A stretch of 64,000 bases of DNA from Fimbriimonadaceae bacterium (GTDB lineage Bacteria; Armatimonadota; Fimbriimonadia; Fimbriimonadales; Fimbriimonadaceae), in the NCBI GenBank assembly GCA_019694835.1, contig JAIBBE010000233.1, forward strand, positions 96,298 through 160,297. The letters are read 5' to 3'. The translations under genes were made by a program, and so were the position numbers. Shown here in pieces: positions 48,776 to 57,304 of the stretch; the stretch's first letter is position 1; every line of letters starts with the position of its first letter. The notes beneath the pieces are model-generated. The model had not been told where the DNA came from. It saw nothing but the letters and a program-made list of their open reading frames with translations, and did not search any database.

Positions 48776-49072
48776 ATGTCGAAGCGAATCCTCTTATTAA
48801 GCCTTGGGATTTCCTTGCTCGCAGGTTGCTCGAAGCCTGAAGATGCCGTGGCGCCCGAGCCCAAACCTGCCGCGCAGACGCAGCAACAGCAGGAGCAGTC
48901 GGGCGGGTCTGTAGCGCCGATTTCCCCGTCCGTCGGCGGCATTTCGCCGGTCGCGGGTTCGGACAGTGTCACCGGCGCGGGTGGTGGCGGCGTCTCTCAG
49001 GCGGCGAAGGAGCGGGCGAAGGCGGTCGCAGGCAGTCAGTCCAACACACCTCCGCCCCCGACCGACGAGTAG
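48776..49072 (+). CDS. Lipoprotein with Gln/Ser/Gly-rich body
   Basis: 98 residues. MSKRILLLSLGISLLAGCSK is a lipoprotein signal (lipobox LAGC). The mature part is low-complexity: PEPKPAAQTQQQQEQSGG, then Gly/Ser/Val repeats and a SNTPPPPTDE end. It probably serves as a flexible surface or periplasmic tether. CATAAT lies 15 nt before the ATG, with GGCAGGTG between. Its stop overlaps the first base of the cysteine desulfurase start. Confidence 0.7.
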   Translation: MSKRILLLSLGISLLAGCSKPEDAVAPEPKPAAQTQQQQEQSGGSVAPISPSVGGISPVAGSDSVTGAGGGGVSQAAKERAKAVAGSQSNTPPPPTDE

Positions 49073-50226
49073 TGAGGATCTACCTCGACTTCGCCGCTAC
49101 GACCCCCCTCGACCCTGCCGCGCGGGCGGCGATGGATCCCTGGCTGGGGCATGATTTCGGAAATCCAAGCAGTCTGTATGCCGAAGGTCGGAAGGCGAAG
49201 GCAGCCATCGACGAAGCCCGAGAAGTGATCTCCGACAGTTTGGGTTGCCTCTTTGGCGAAATCGTCTTTACATCCTCTGGCACCGAGGCGGCCAACCTGG
49301 GAATCCTCGGCCCAGCGCTCGCCAATCCCGATCCGCATCGTCGACGCGTTCTGATGGGGGCGAGCGAACATCACTGCGTTCTGCACACGAAGCCTCTGCT
49401 CGAAAAGCTCGGGTACGCGGTCGAGATTCACCCGGTGGATCGAGAGGCGAGGATTCAGGTCGATCAACTCCTCCCCCGCCTCGCTGAGGACGTTCTGCTC
49501 GTTGCCGTGATGCACGCGAACAACGAACTCGGCACGATTCAAGATGTGGGTTCCATCGGAGAGGCTGCGCATCGGGTCGGGGCACTCGTCTTCATCGATG
49601 CGGTGCAGACCTATCTAACGAGCACTGCTCCCATCGATGTCAAGCAGCTTCGCGCCGATTACCTCGCGGTTTCTGCGCACAAGGTGTACGGCCCGAAGGG
49701 TGCGGGCGCGCTTTTTGCCCGAGGTGGTGCACCTCTTCACCCCCTGGTCGCCGGCGGCGGTCAGGAACGCGAGGTCAGAGCCGGGACTGAAAATGTCGCC
49801 GCCATCGTCGGCTTTGCCGAAGCCGTTCGCTTAGCCGCACCGAATGAGGATGACGAGGCCAAGAGGCGCGCTCGCGACGCATTCCTCAAGCACCTTGAGA
49901 AGACCTCAGGACCGAGGTGGATCACAACGGTTTCGACAGAGCCCATGCTCGCCGGTCACGTACACCTTCGTTTTCCGGGAGCGAATACCGAATCCATGCT
50001 CATTCTTCTCGATCGTTTGGGTGTGAGCGCGAGCAGCGGCGCCGCATGCAGTTCGGGAAGCCTGGAGCCAAGCCATGTGCTGCTTGCGTGCGGCTATTCG
50101 CCAGTTGAGGCAAACGAGGGGCTGAGGTTCACGTTTGGGAGGCACTCTACGGTTGGCGAGGCGGAACTGGCGGCTGAAAGGGTGCTGCAGGCGGCCTGCC
50201 AAACCTTGCGAGACCGAAAGGCATAG
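49072..50226 (+). CDS. Cysteine desulfurase (NifS/IscS family)
   Basis: PLP enzyme that takes sulfur from cysteine for Fe-S clusters or thio-modified tRNA. 384 residues, class I: MRIYLDFAATTPLDPAA at the start, TSSGTEAANLGI, ASEHHCVLH, VMHANNELGTIQD, the PLP lysine K204 in SAHKVYGPKG, and the catalytic Cys326 in SSGAACSSGSLEPSHVL. The GTG start overlaps the lipoprotein stop by one base. No IscU, MnmA or IscR gene is adjacent, so the client pathway is open. Confidence 0.93.
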   Translation: MRIYLDFAATTPLDPAARAAMDPWLGHDFGNPSSLYAEGRKAKAAIDEAREVISDSLGCLFGEIVFTSSGTEAANLGILGPALANPDPHRRRVLMGASEHHCVLHTKPLLEKLGYAVEIHPVDREARIQVDQLLPRLAEDVLLVAVMHANNELGTIQDVGSIGEAAHRVGALVFIDAVQTYLTSTAPIDVKQLRADYLAVSAHKVYGPKGAGALFARGGAPLHPLVAGGGQEREVRAGTENVAAIVGFAEAVRLAAPNEDDEAKRRARDAFLKHLEKTSGPRWITTVSTEPMLAGHVHLRFPGANTESMLILLDRLGVSASSGAACSSGSLEPSHVLLACGYSPVEANEGLRFTFGRHSTVGEAELAAERVLQAACQTLRDRKA

Positions 50227-50257
50227 GCGGCGGGGAAGTAGGCCTCCTCCATCTCCC

Positions 50258-50983
50258 TCACACGATGCTGGCCGACAATGCGCCGAGCGGTTCGACAACG
50301 ACTTGAACAGTATCTCGTGGACGAAGGTCTCTCTTTAAGGACGACTCTCGCAGCGAAGGCAGCGCAATGGGTGGCGAGAGGAACAAATCGGCCACTCGAA
50401 CGGGCATGTTGCGGCTTGCCAAGCCGATCTGCTCGGCGAAATTCAGGTCCAGGAGGAGCTCGGTGTTCCACACCAGTTCACCATTCACCAGCAACCGAAT
50501 CTTCAGCGGGTCCGAGGTCAGATCATCGGGCGTCGTTAGGAGCGGACCGATGACGCGAGGCATGTCCGTAGCGCGCATCGGGTCGACCGCCAGGAACTCC
50601 GGACCATAGAACCCCAGCGTCAACGTTACACCAAGCAGGAACGTATTCGCTTCTTCTTCATCCACCTGTTCGCCCGAGTCGCTCAAAACCGAGGCAATCC
50701 TCAGCTCCGGCTCCAACTCACCCATCCCGGGCGGGGCGTCGATCTCGGCGCCTGGGTCAAGCAGGGCACTGGCATTGCCATATCGGAAGACCAAGCCTGA
50801 ATCTCCTGTGTCAAAAATGCGAAGCGAGGGCGGTACCCCCACCGGTGCGAGGAAGCGCACTTTGCTTGGTTCATGGACTCCGATGGCCTTCTCGCCATCG
50901 GTCTCGTACACTCGGCCATCGTGAAAGATCCCGCTTCGTGATCGACCGGGATCTTGGGTCAGCTCAAATCGGCAGAGTTTCAT
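50258..50983 (-). CDS. Fumarylacetoacetate hydrolase-family protein, catalytic motif missing
   Basis: 241 residues with the order of FAH-family elements: an N-terminal MKLCRFELTQDPGRSRSGIFHDGRVYE, then ELEPELRIASVLSD...EEEANTFLLGVTLTLGFYG, IGPLLTTPDDLTSDPLKIRLLVNGELVWN. The usual GxNYxxHxxE motif is absent (FDTGDSGLVFRYGN at that place), and the metal-binding acidic residues of EVELAVVIG and DVSARD are not kept. It therefore looks like a pseudoenzyme or one with altered chemistry. It overlaps the PrpD-like gene by 4 bp, so they are co-expressed. Confidence 0.65.
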   Translation of the reverse strand: MKLCRFELTQDPGRSRSGIFHDGRVYETDGEKAIGVHEPSKVRFLAPVGVPPSLRIFDTGDSGLVFRYGNASALLDPGAEIDAPPGMGELEPELRIASVLSDSGEQVDEEEANTFLLGVTLTLGFYGPEFLAVDPMRATDMPRVIGPLLTTPDDLTSDPLKIRLLVNGELVWNTELLLDLNFAEQIGLASRNMPVRVADLFLSPPIALPSLRESSLKRDLRPRDTVQVVVEPLGALSASIV

Positions 50984-52533
50984 TCGTAACCTGCTTTGGC
51001 CGCAATCTCGACATTGGTCAGACTCCCGATCTCGGCTGCCGAAAGGCTCTCGAGATGCTCCAGGTTGTCGACCAGAGCCGCCGCATCATCCATTGCCAAA
51101 CCGCCGAGCAGTCGGAACTTATGGTCGAGAATTCCGTTGAGGTCGGCGGTTGTGTTTCGCGCGTGCCCCGCCGGGTACATGACCAAGCCGGAATCGTAGG
51201 CTTCTCCGGTCACGGTGTGAACCACGACCGAGGTCGGAATGCCGTCCGGGTAACGCGTATCGTATTCAGGTCCACCGTGCTCGAAGGCGATCTTGCCCAT
51301 CAATTCTCGGGTCATCGGGTTATTGATCGCCGCGGCGTGATAGTCATAGGGTGAGAGCATGAGTAGCTTCCAGATTGCGTCCCGTGAAGCGGTGTCGTCG
51401 GGCTGAAAGAGGCCGTTCGACTTCGCCTCGATCGCCTTCCTGAGCAGCGTGCTGACGATGTAGACCATGGAATGATCCGCGCTCTGACGCGTTTTCGGGT
51501 CTCGCTTGGCAGGGTCGCCGATGATGCCGAACGCGGGTTCATAGGCCTTGATCACGATCCGGTCGATGGCCTCCCCGCCGTTGTCGAGGAGGCTGGGATT
51601 GGCCGAGATGAGGTCGATAACTCCTTGCAGCGCACCCGCTGACTGGTGCTCGTAGAGACCGAGCTTGAAGTGCATCCCCATGACCGCGAAATCGTCGCCC
51701 GAGTGGCTGAGTTCGAGGTCGAACGGCGAATCTCCGTCGGTCTTCATAAACTGGCGGAACATCGATTCCGGGTTCCTAAAGATGTCCTTTGGCCCGATGA
51801 ACCCCGCCATCGCGCGCTTCATCGAGAGGATCGCAGCTTCGGTGCTGATGGCTGCGCTGGCACCTTTGGAGTCGCTCAGCTGTTTGCCTGCCCGGATCGC
51901 TCGCCAAGGAATGTAGTGGGCCACGACCATTCCAATCGCATGTTCAATCTGCTCGGGCGTCGCCCCCATCATCGCCCCGTAGGTCGCGGCAGAACCTATC
52001 GCACCGTGCACGACGTGGTCGATCTTGTAGGTCTTGAGGCTGAAGACTTCTGCCAGCCGTCCGCGAATCTCATCGAGCAGGATCATCCCCCGAATCGCCG
52101 CCGCGCCATCGAGCCCGCGCTGCTGGGCGGCGGCAATCGCGACCGGATAGAAGTCGTTATGCCCAAACTCCCCGGCTGTATGACCCTTCTCGGGGCGGAA
52201 GCCAAAGTTGGTTCCGTTGCTGTCCCACTCGCGCACGGCCGCCGAATTCGCGACGACCGCCTTCTCCGCCTTCACCTTCTGCGCCGAACCAAAAACGGTC
52301 GCGCCGTTCGCATCCGGATAGTCGAGGGCTTCGTTACGCAGGATCGTCGGTGCGTTGGTTTGGAGGGCGAGCGCACTGAGCCCGCAAAGGACCGCGTCGG
52401 CGTGGAAGAGCCGCGTCCGCGCGACAACCGCCTCGCTCGGGCCCGGTCCGAGTCGGCCAGACATGAAGTCGACGGCGAACTGCCCGATGCCAAGGGCCTG
52501 GTTGGTGTTGCGCGGGAGGGCGACGCTGCTCAT
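50980..52533 (-). CDS. MmgE/PrpD family protein (2-methylcitrate dehydratase-like)
   Basis: 517 residues. Family segments are IGQFAVDFMSGRLGPGPSEAVVARTRLFHADAVLCGLSAL, VREWDSNGTNFGF, GEFGHNDFYPVAIAAAQ, KIDHVVHGAIGSAATYGAMMGATPEQIEHAIGM, DSKGASAAISTEAAILSMKRAMAGFIGP and ADHSMVYIVSTLLRKA. The fold belongs to cis-aconitate decarboxylase/2-methylcitrate dehydratase, but no prpB or prpC is nearby, so the substrate is uncertain. ATG 52533 was chosen because the family starts here and TACAAT lies 8 nt before it. Operon with the FAH-like gene. Confidence 0.85.
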   Translation of the reverse strand: MSSVALPRNTNQALGIGQFAVDFMSGRLGPGPSEAVVARTRLFHADAVLCGLSALALQTNAPTILRNEALDYPDANGATVFGSAQKVKAEKAVVANSAAVREWDSNGTNFGFRPEKGHTAGEFGHNDFYPVAIAAAQQRGLDGAAAIRGMILLDEIRGRLAEVFSLKTYKIDHVVHGAIGSAATYGAMMGATPEQIEHAIGMVVAHYIPWRAIRAGKQLSDSKGASAAISTEAAILSMKRAMAGFIGPKDIFRNPESMFRQFMKTDGDSPFDLELSHSGDDFAVMGMHFKLGLYEHQSAGALQGVIDLISANPSLLDNGGEAIDRIVIKAYEPAFGIIGDPAKRDPKTRQSADHSMVYIVSTLLRKAIEAKSNGLFQPDDTASRDAIWKLLMLSPYDYHAAAINNPMTRELMGKIAFEHGGPEYDTRYPDGIPTSVVVHTVTGEAYDSGLVMYPAGHARNTTADLNGILDHKFRLLGGLAMDDAAALVDNLEHLESLSAAEIGSLTNVEIAAKAGYE

Positions 52534-52547
52534 CGCCGAGGATTGTA

Positions 52548-52754
52548 TCAGGATCGTGGAGGCTTGGGCCGGGCAAAGAAGTTCATCACGATCAGGCCGA
52601 CACTGAAGATTCCAAACGTCCAAGCGACCCATACGGGAGAGCCGTAAGAGGTCGCCTGGAAGGCGATCGATAGCCCGATGGCTCCGCAGGCGTAGACGAG
52701 CGCACGGGCAATCCGATCGCTGTACTTGCGCCAAAGCTCGAAGAAGCGGAGCAC
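52548..52754 (-). CDS. Small two-helix membrane protein
   Basis: 68 residues, GTG start at 52754 with CATAAT 6 nt upstream. A basic/aromatic N-terminus (MLRFFELWRKYSDRIARALV) leads into two hydrophobic helices (VYACGAIGLSIAFQA, VWVAWTFGIFSVGLIVMNFF) and a short ARPKPPRS tail. No family recognised. Lies just upstream of the PrpD-like gene, whose TACAAT starts right next to this gene's stop. Confidence 0.55.
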   Translation of the reverse strand: MLRFFELWRKYSDRIARALVYACGAIGLSIAFQATSYGSPVWVAWTFGIFSVGLIVMNFFARPKPPRS

Positions 52755-52760
52755 GGACCG

Positions 52761-52766
52761 ATTATG
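52761..52766 (-). promoter_or_regulatory. -10 hexamer CATAAT, leaderless start
   Basis: On the minus strand CATAAT ends 6 nt before GTG 52754 and decides this start. Confidence 0.5.
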
Positions 52767-52800
52767 AGCGGGGATTGGCGGACAGGAATTGCGGAAGTGG

Positions 52801-52938
52801 GTGCCATGGGACGGCAACTTTGCACCAAGTTCGAAATTTGGCCAGTTCAAGTCCCCGCGAACGCGAGCGGGTCGAAACTCGGCACGGGACTGAACTGGTG
52901 GAAAATGCATGGAGCCGCATATTGCCGTCCCATGCCAC
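52801..52938. repeat. 17-bp inverted repeat flanking ~100 bp, cysS upstream region
   Basis: GTGCCATGGGACGGCAA (52801-52817) faces TTGCCGTCCCATGCCAC (52922-52938) with one mismatch. The motif recurs in the direct repeats at 25266-25398 (GTTGCCGACCCATGCCACC). The 52755-53013 gap contains this element and the cysS -10, and no gene. Confidence 0.7.
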
Positions 52939-53000
52939 CTCTTGCTACCGCTTGAGGTACCTGGTCCGCGGGGTCCCCAAGACAAAGGGCCTGTATTCGG

Positions 53001-53006
53001 TACATT
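53001..53006 (+). promoter_or_regulatory. -10-like hexamer TACATT, near-leaderless start
   Basis: TACATT ends 7 nt before ATG 53014 of cysS; no Shine-Dalgarno sequence lies between. Confidence 0.4.
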
Positions 53007-53013
53007 CTTTTCA

Positions 53014-54495
53014 ATGAGTGAGCGAACGTTCCGCCTGTACGACACGATGACCCGAATGGTCAAGGCGCTCGACCCGGTCGAGCCAGGACACCTTCGGTTC
53101 TATTCGTGCGGGCCGACGGTCTACTCTTACGCTCATATCGGCAACTTCCGAACCTTCCTGACCGGCGACCTCATCGTCCGAACGGCCGAGGCCCTCGGGT
53201 GGAAGGTGAGCTATGTCAGCAACATCACCGATGTCGGCCACCTCACCTCCGACGATCAGGACGGCGGCGAGGACCGGATGGAAAAGGGGCTGAAGAGCAA
53301 GGAAGGCGAAGCGTTCGTTAACGTCTGGGACCTCGCCGACTACTACGCCGACTGCTTCAAGGCCGACTGGGACAAGCTCAATCTGCGCCGTCCGCTGGTC
53401 TGGCCGCGCGCGACGCAGCATATGCGGGAGCAGATCCAGGCTGTTGAAACGCTGATCGCGCAGGGCAATGCCTACGAAACGCCGACCGGCGTGTACTTCG
53501 ATGTCGACAGCTTCGCCGACTACGGAAAGCTCAGCGGAAACCGCGACCGAGAGAACCTCATGCAGGGCGTGCGCGACGTGGTCCAAGACGACAACAAGCG
53601 CCACCCCGGTGACTTCGCCCTGTGGAAAAAGGACGACAAGCACCTGATGCAGTGGTTCAGCCCGTGGGGCTGGGGCTTCCCGGGCTGGCACATCGAGTGC
53701 TCGGTCATGGCGATGGGCTACCTTGGCGAGACGATCGACCTCCACGCAGGGGGCGAGGACCTGGTTTTCCCGCACCACGAATGCGAAATCGCCCAGTCCG
53801 AGTGCCTCACCCACAAGCCCTTCGCGAACCACTGGATGCACACGCGGTTCCTGCAAGTCGACGGCGAGAAGATGTCCAAGAGCCTAGGGAATTTCTTCAC
53901 GGTGCGCGACTTGGTGGAGGGCAAGGGTGCCGACCCGCTCGCGCTTCGCTATGCCCTGATTGCGGTGCCGTATGGCAAGCCGCTGAACTTCACGATGCAG
54001 TCGTTGCGCGACGCGACCAAGAACGTGGAGCGGTATCGGGAGTGCGAGCGGCTGGCACAGTCGGCTCTGGGTAGAGCTGACGGAGAAGATCGGCTCGGGG
54101 ATGAATTGGACGCCTTGTACGAGGGTGCCCTTGACGCGATGTGCGATGACTTGAACACATCGGTCGCGCTCGCCAAGGCGCTCGAAGGCACCGGGGTCAT
54201 CTTCCGCGAAGGCGCATCAATGACCGGAGCCTCGGCCAAGAGCGCACTCAACTACCTCGCCAAGATCGGCGACCTGCTCGGCATCTTCGTACCATCAGGT
54301 GCCGTCGCCGCAAAGGCCGCCGCCGACGAGGTTCCACCCGAGATTCTCGCCCTCAGCGAACAGCGCCTCACCGCCAAAGCCGCGAAAGACTTCGCCCTTG
54401 CAGACACTTTGCGCTGGCAGGCTGAGGCGCAGGGTTGGGAGATTCGCGATACGCCGGAGGGGCCGCAGATCAAGCGCAAGGCCGCGGCGATCTAG
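53014..54495 (+). CDS. cysS: Cysteinyl-tRNA synthetase
   Basis: Class I aminoacyl-tRNA synthetase, 493 residues. [28 protein letters not shown] holds the first zinc-ligand Cys and the HIGH-like HIGN motif; [14 protein letters not shown] and [22 protein letters not shown] hold the other zinc ligands; [14 protein letters not shown] is the KMSKS loop. The C-terminal helical anticodon-recognition part is complete. The start at ATG 53014 ([14 protein letters not shown]) fits the family; longer frames run through repeat DNA. Confidence 0.96.
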   Translation: MSERTFRLYDTMTRMVKALDPVEPGHLRFYSCGPTVYSYAHIGNFRTFLTGDLIVRTAEALGWKVSYVSNITDVGHLTSDDQDGGEDRMEKGLKSKEGEAFVNVWDLADYYADCFKADWDKLNLRRPLVWPRATQHMREQIQAVETLIAQGNAYETPTGVYFDVDSFADYGKLSGNRDRENLMQGVRDVVQDDNKRHPGDFALWKKDDKHLMQWFSPWGWGFPGWHIECSVMAMGYLGETIDLHAGGEDLVFPHHECEIAQSECLTHKPFANHWMHTRFLQVDGEKMSKSLGNFFTVRDLVEGKGADPLALRYALIAVPYGKPLNFTMQSLRDATKNVERYRECERLAQSALGRADGEDRLGDELDALYEGALDAMCDDLNTSVALAKALEGTGVIFREGASMTGASAKSALNYLAKIGDLLGIFVPSGAVAAKAAADEVPPEILALSEQRLTAKAAKDFALADTLRWQAEAQGWEIRDTPEGPQIKRKAAAI

Positions 54496-54496
54496 G

Positions 54497-56608
54497 ATGC
54501 CAAACCGACTCGCCCAGTCCTCCTCCCCCTATCTGCGCCAGCACGCCGACAACCCGGTGGACTGGTTTCCGTGGGGCGAGGAAGCTCTGCAGCGAGCCCG
54601 CGACGAGCAGAAGCCGATCTTCCTGAGCGTCGGCTACAGCAGTTGTCATTGGTGCCATGTTATGGCCCATGAGTCGTTCGAAGACCCCTCGATCGGCGAG
54701 TTTCTGAACGCGCATTTCGTCAACATCAAGGTCGACCGCGAGGAGCGGCCCGATGTCGATGACGTGTACATGACGGCTGTGCAACTCGCGACCGGTCGCG
54801 GTGGGTGGCCGATGACGCTGTTCCTGACGCCCGAACTCAAGCCGTTCTTCGCCGGCACCTACTTTCCGCCCGAAGATCGGGGCGGGTATCCGGGTTTCCG
54901 AACCCTAGTCAACCAAATCGCGGACGGCTGGAAGAACCATCGCTCTGAGATCGACCATGCGGCTCACGAGTTCGCCTCCGGTCTGACCGACGCGATGGGG
55001 CGAGTTGCGCCGGTCTCGGGTGATGGGCTGAGGATCGAGCTCTTTGCTGAGCTTTTGGAGGCGTTGCATGGCGACTTCGATCCCGACAACGGGGGGTTTG
55101 GCGACCGACCGAAGTTTCCTCCTCATACCGCGCTGAGCTTTCTTTTGAGGTTCAGTCGGTCGCCGATTGCCGAGCAGATCGATCACATCGTCCCCGGTGC
55201 TTCCGGGCTCGCTCGGGAGATGGCCTTCACCACGCTGGACAAGATGGCGCTCGGCGGCATCCACGACCTGCTCGGAGGCGGCTTCCACCGCTATTCGACC
55301 GACGCCCGCTGGTTCGTACCGCACTTCGAGAAGATGTTGTACGACAACGCCCAGCTTCTCCACGTATATCGGTTGGCCGCGGAAGAAGAACCGCGGTTCG
55401 GGGCGGTCGCTGACGGGATTGCGGGATGGATGAAGCGCGAGATGACGGGGAGGGTCGCCGGGACGGCGAAAGTACTCTGCAGCGCGCTCGACGCCGATAG
55501 CGAGGGCGAGGAGGGCTTGTTCTACACCTGGACCCTCGACGAAATTCGGTCGGTGATAGGAGTTGACCTCGAGTTCGAAGCGGCGATGGGGGTCCGGGCG
55601 GAAGGCAACTTCGAGGATGAAGCCACCGGTCGCCTGACAGGGCGAAATATCTTGTCCCGTCGGTCCTGGCAAGGCGACTTTGCTGACCAAAAGGTGAAAC
55701 TTCTCGCCGCCCGTGCGACCCGGATCCGTCCAGGGCTGGATGACAAGGCGATCGCCGCTTGGAACGGCATGGCGATTGCGGCGCTGTCTTTGGCCGATGT
55801 GGAATTGGCTCGGGGGGTCGGTGAACGCTGGCTTAGCGAACCTTCGTTGCCGCATCTGATCGTCGGCGACGAGCCATCCGGGAAGCCGTATCTGGATGAC
55901 ATAGCACACATGGGCCTGGCCTTCCACGCGATGTGGAAGGTCACGGGTGAGAGTCGCTGGCGAGATGCGGCAGAGGCATTGACTGACCAAATGGTGAGAG
56001 AATTCCGCGACACGGATGGCGCGTTCTGGTTTACGAGCGACGACCATGAGCGCCTCATCGGGCGCAGCAAACCGGCCCTCGACCAGTCGATGCCGAGCGG
56101 AAACGCAGTTGCTGTTCGCCTGCTCGTTGAGCTAGATCGCATCGACGATGCCCGCATGACCGTGGACCGTCTGGTCGGCTGGATGGAGCGCGTCCCGGCT
56201 GCGACCGAAGCTCTCTTCGAGGCCGCGCTCATGCTGCTCGAGCGAACAGGCGAGTCGACCCCGAAGGGACGCGATACGGTCTCGGCTCGGCTTGAGTCAG
56301 CGAACCTGGATGCCGACGGCATGGTGCACGCGGGCCTCATCCTCGACATCGCGGAAGGCTTCCACATCAACGGTCCAGAACCCGATGAAGACTGGAAAAT
56401 CCCGCTGCAAGTGGAAGTTCTCGCACCCGGTGCCACGGTCGAATTTCCGATTTCAATGGCCCATGACTACTCCGGCATCGTTCGCGTCGGGTTGAGCTAC
56501 CCGTCAGCCGTGGGCCAGGCGGTATCGGTCAGAGTCACATGGCAAGCATGCTCTCAGTCTCATTGCGAGGCACCAATGACCGTGACTCTCGTGTCGGCCA
56601 CGGGGTGA
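54497..56608 (+). CDS. YyaL/SPATA20-like thioredoxin-domain protein with a DsbD-N-like C-terminal domain
   Basis: 703 residues. The N-terminal DUF255 thioredoxin domain has [16 protein letters not shown] (Cys50, Cys53) and the family opening [29 protein letters not shown]. An (alpha/alpha)6-barrel-like part follows ([36 protein letters not shown]). At ~320-327 the usual short turn before [12 protein letters not shown] reads [11 protein letters not shown], encoded by a repeat element. The last ~100 residues, ending [14 protein letters not shown], resemble the N-terminal domain of DsbD, a fusion I have not met often. Start 1 bp after the cysS stop. Confidence 0.85.
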   Translation: MPNRLAQSSSPYLRQHADNPVDWFPWGEEALQRARDEQKPIFLSVGYSSCHWCHVMAHESFEDPSIGEFLNAHFVNIKVDREERPDVDDVYMTAVQLATGRGGWPMTLFLTPELKPFFAGTYFPPEDRGGYPGFRTLVNQIADGWKNHRSEIDHAAHEFASGLTDAMGRVAPVSGDGLRIELFAELLEALHGDFDPDNGGFGDRPKFPPHTALSFLLRFSRSPIAEQIDHIVPGASGLAREMAFTTLDKMALGGIHDLLGGGFHRYSTDARWFVPHFEKMLYDNAQLLHVYRLAAEEEPRFGAVADGIAGWMKREMTGRVAGTAKVLCSALDADSEGEEGLFYTWTLDEIRSVIGVDLEFEAAMGVRAEGNFEDEATGRLTGRNILSRRSWQGDFADQKVKLLAARATRIRPGLDDKAIAAWNGMAIAALSLADVELARGVGERWLSEPSLPHLIVGDEPSGKPYLDDIAHMGLAFHAMWKVTGESRWRDAAEALTDQMVREFRDTDGAFWFTSDDHERLIGRSKPALDQSMPSGNAVAVRLLVELDRIDDARMTVDRLVGWMERVPAATEALFEAALMLLERTGESTPKGRDTVSARLESANLDADGMVHAGLILDIAEGFHINGPEPDEDWKIPLQVEVLAPGATVEFPISMAHDYSGIVRVGLSYPSAVGQAVSVRVTWQACSQSHCEAPMTVTLVSATG
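55455..55476 (+). repeat. In-frame copy of the trpF/sugar-transferase repeat element end
   Basis: 22 bp (TCGCCGGGACGGCGAAAGTA+CT) identical to the inner end of the element at 40828-41108, here within the coding sequence of the YyaL-like protein. Weaker similarity continues for ~16 bp. Confidence 0.8.
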
Positions 56609-56692
56609 GGGTCCTTTCGTCCGGACACCCGTCGATCCCCTGAACGTACCAGTCGGCGGGGCCAAAGTATGATGCTGACTGGTTTGAGCGAA

Positions 56693-56721
56693 CGTGGCGC
56701 GGGCAGGATGGCCGCGCCACG
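56693..56721. terminator. 10-bp perfect hairpin between convergent genes
   Basis: CGTGGCGCGG (56693-56702) pairs with CCGCGCCACG (56712-56721), 9-nt loop. A second hairpin ACCAGTC/GACTGGT (56648-56654, 56677-56683) lies just before. Likely bidirectional terminators. Confidence 0.6.
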
Positions 56722-56737
56722 GGGGACGGAATGACGG

Positions 56738-57250
56738 TTACCCCGCCGCCGCGTCCTCCGACGGCGAGTTGCGCTCGACGTAGCGCCGTAGCTCGTCCGG
56801 CCCGACGACCACGACGGTCGGCACGGCGACTTTCATGAACTCCTCGAACGCCACGTCGCCGATCTCGCCGGTCTCGCGGAACTCGTCGAAGAGGCGCATG
56901 AGGACTTCGGCGGGGGTGGGCTCTTCGGGGAAGGCGTCGACCCAGAGGCCGGGCTTGGCTTCGGCGGTGCGGTAGGCGACCGACGCGACCCAGGCCTCGA
57001 CGCCGCCGGGAGCGACTTCTTCGCCTTCGGTGTCCCAAGCCCCGGTCGCCACGCGCAGGCCGCTTCGGGACAGGTAGGTCCGCACTTCTTCGAGCGATTT
57101 CATCGATGACGCGGCGATGACCAGGCCCTTCTCGCTATCCGCGGCGGTGGCCACGACCCCCGACGCGACGCGGGCGACATAGACGTCCTGTAAGCCCAGG
57201 CGCGTGGACACCTCCTCCGGGAACCGCTCGAGATCGACCCTTAACACCAT
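56738..57250 (-). CDS. Protein of unknown function, 170 residues
   Basis: Soluble, acidic, no signal peptide or membrane helix. It opens MVLRVDLERFPEEVSTRLGLQDVYVARVASGVVATAADSEKGLVIAASSMKSLEEVRTYLSRSGLRV, an alternating alpha/beta pattern that could be a small ferredoxin-like domain, and ends with a helical, Glu-rich part (PTPAEVLMRLFDEFRETGEIGDVAFEEFMKVAVPTVVVVGPDELRRYVERN). No family recognised. Divergent from acsA with a 54-bp gap, so the promoters overlap. Confidence 0.65.
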   Translation of the reverse strand: MVLRVDLERFPEEVSTRLGLQDVYVARVASGVVATAADSEKGLVIAASSMKSLEEVRTYLSRSGLRVATGAWDTEGEEVAPGGVEAWVASVAYRTAEAKPGLWVDAFPEEPTPAEVLMRLFDEFRETGEIGDVAFEEFMKVAVPTVVVVGPDELRRYVERNSPSEDAAAG

Positions 57251-57304
57251 GTCGTTGCGCGCTAGCTTACGCTAAAATCCGCCCTGGAGACCGAAAGCCC
57301 CACC

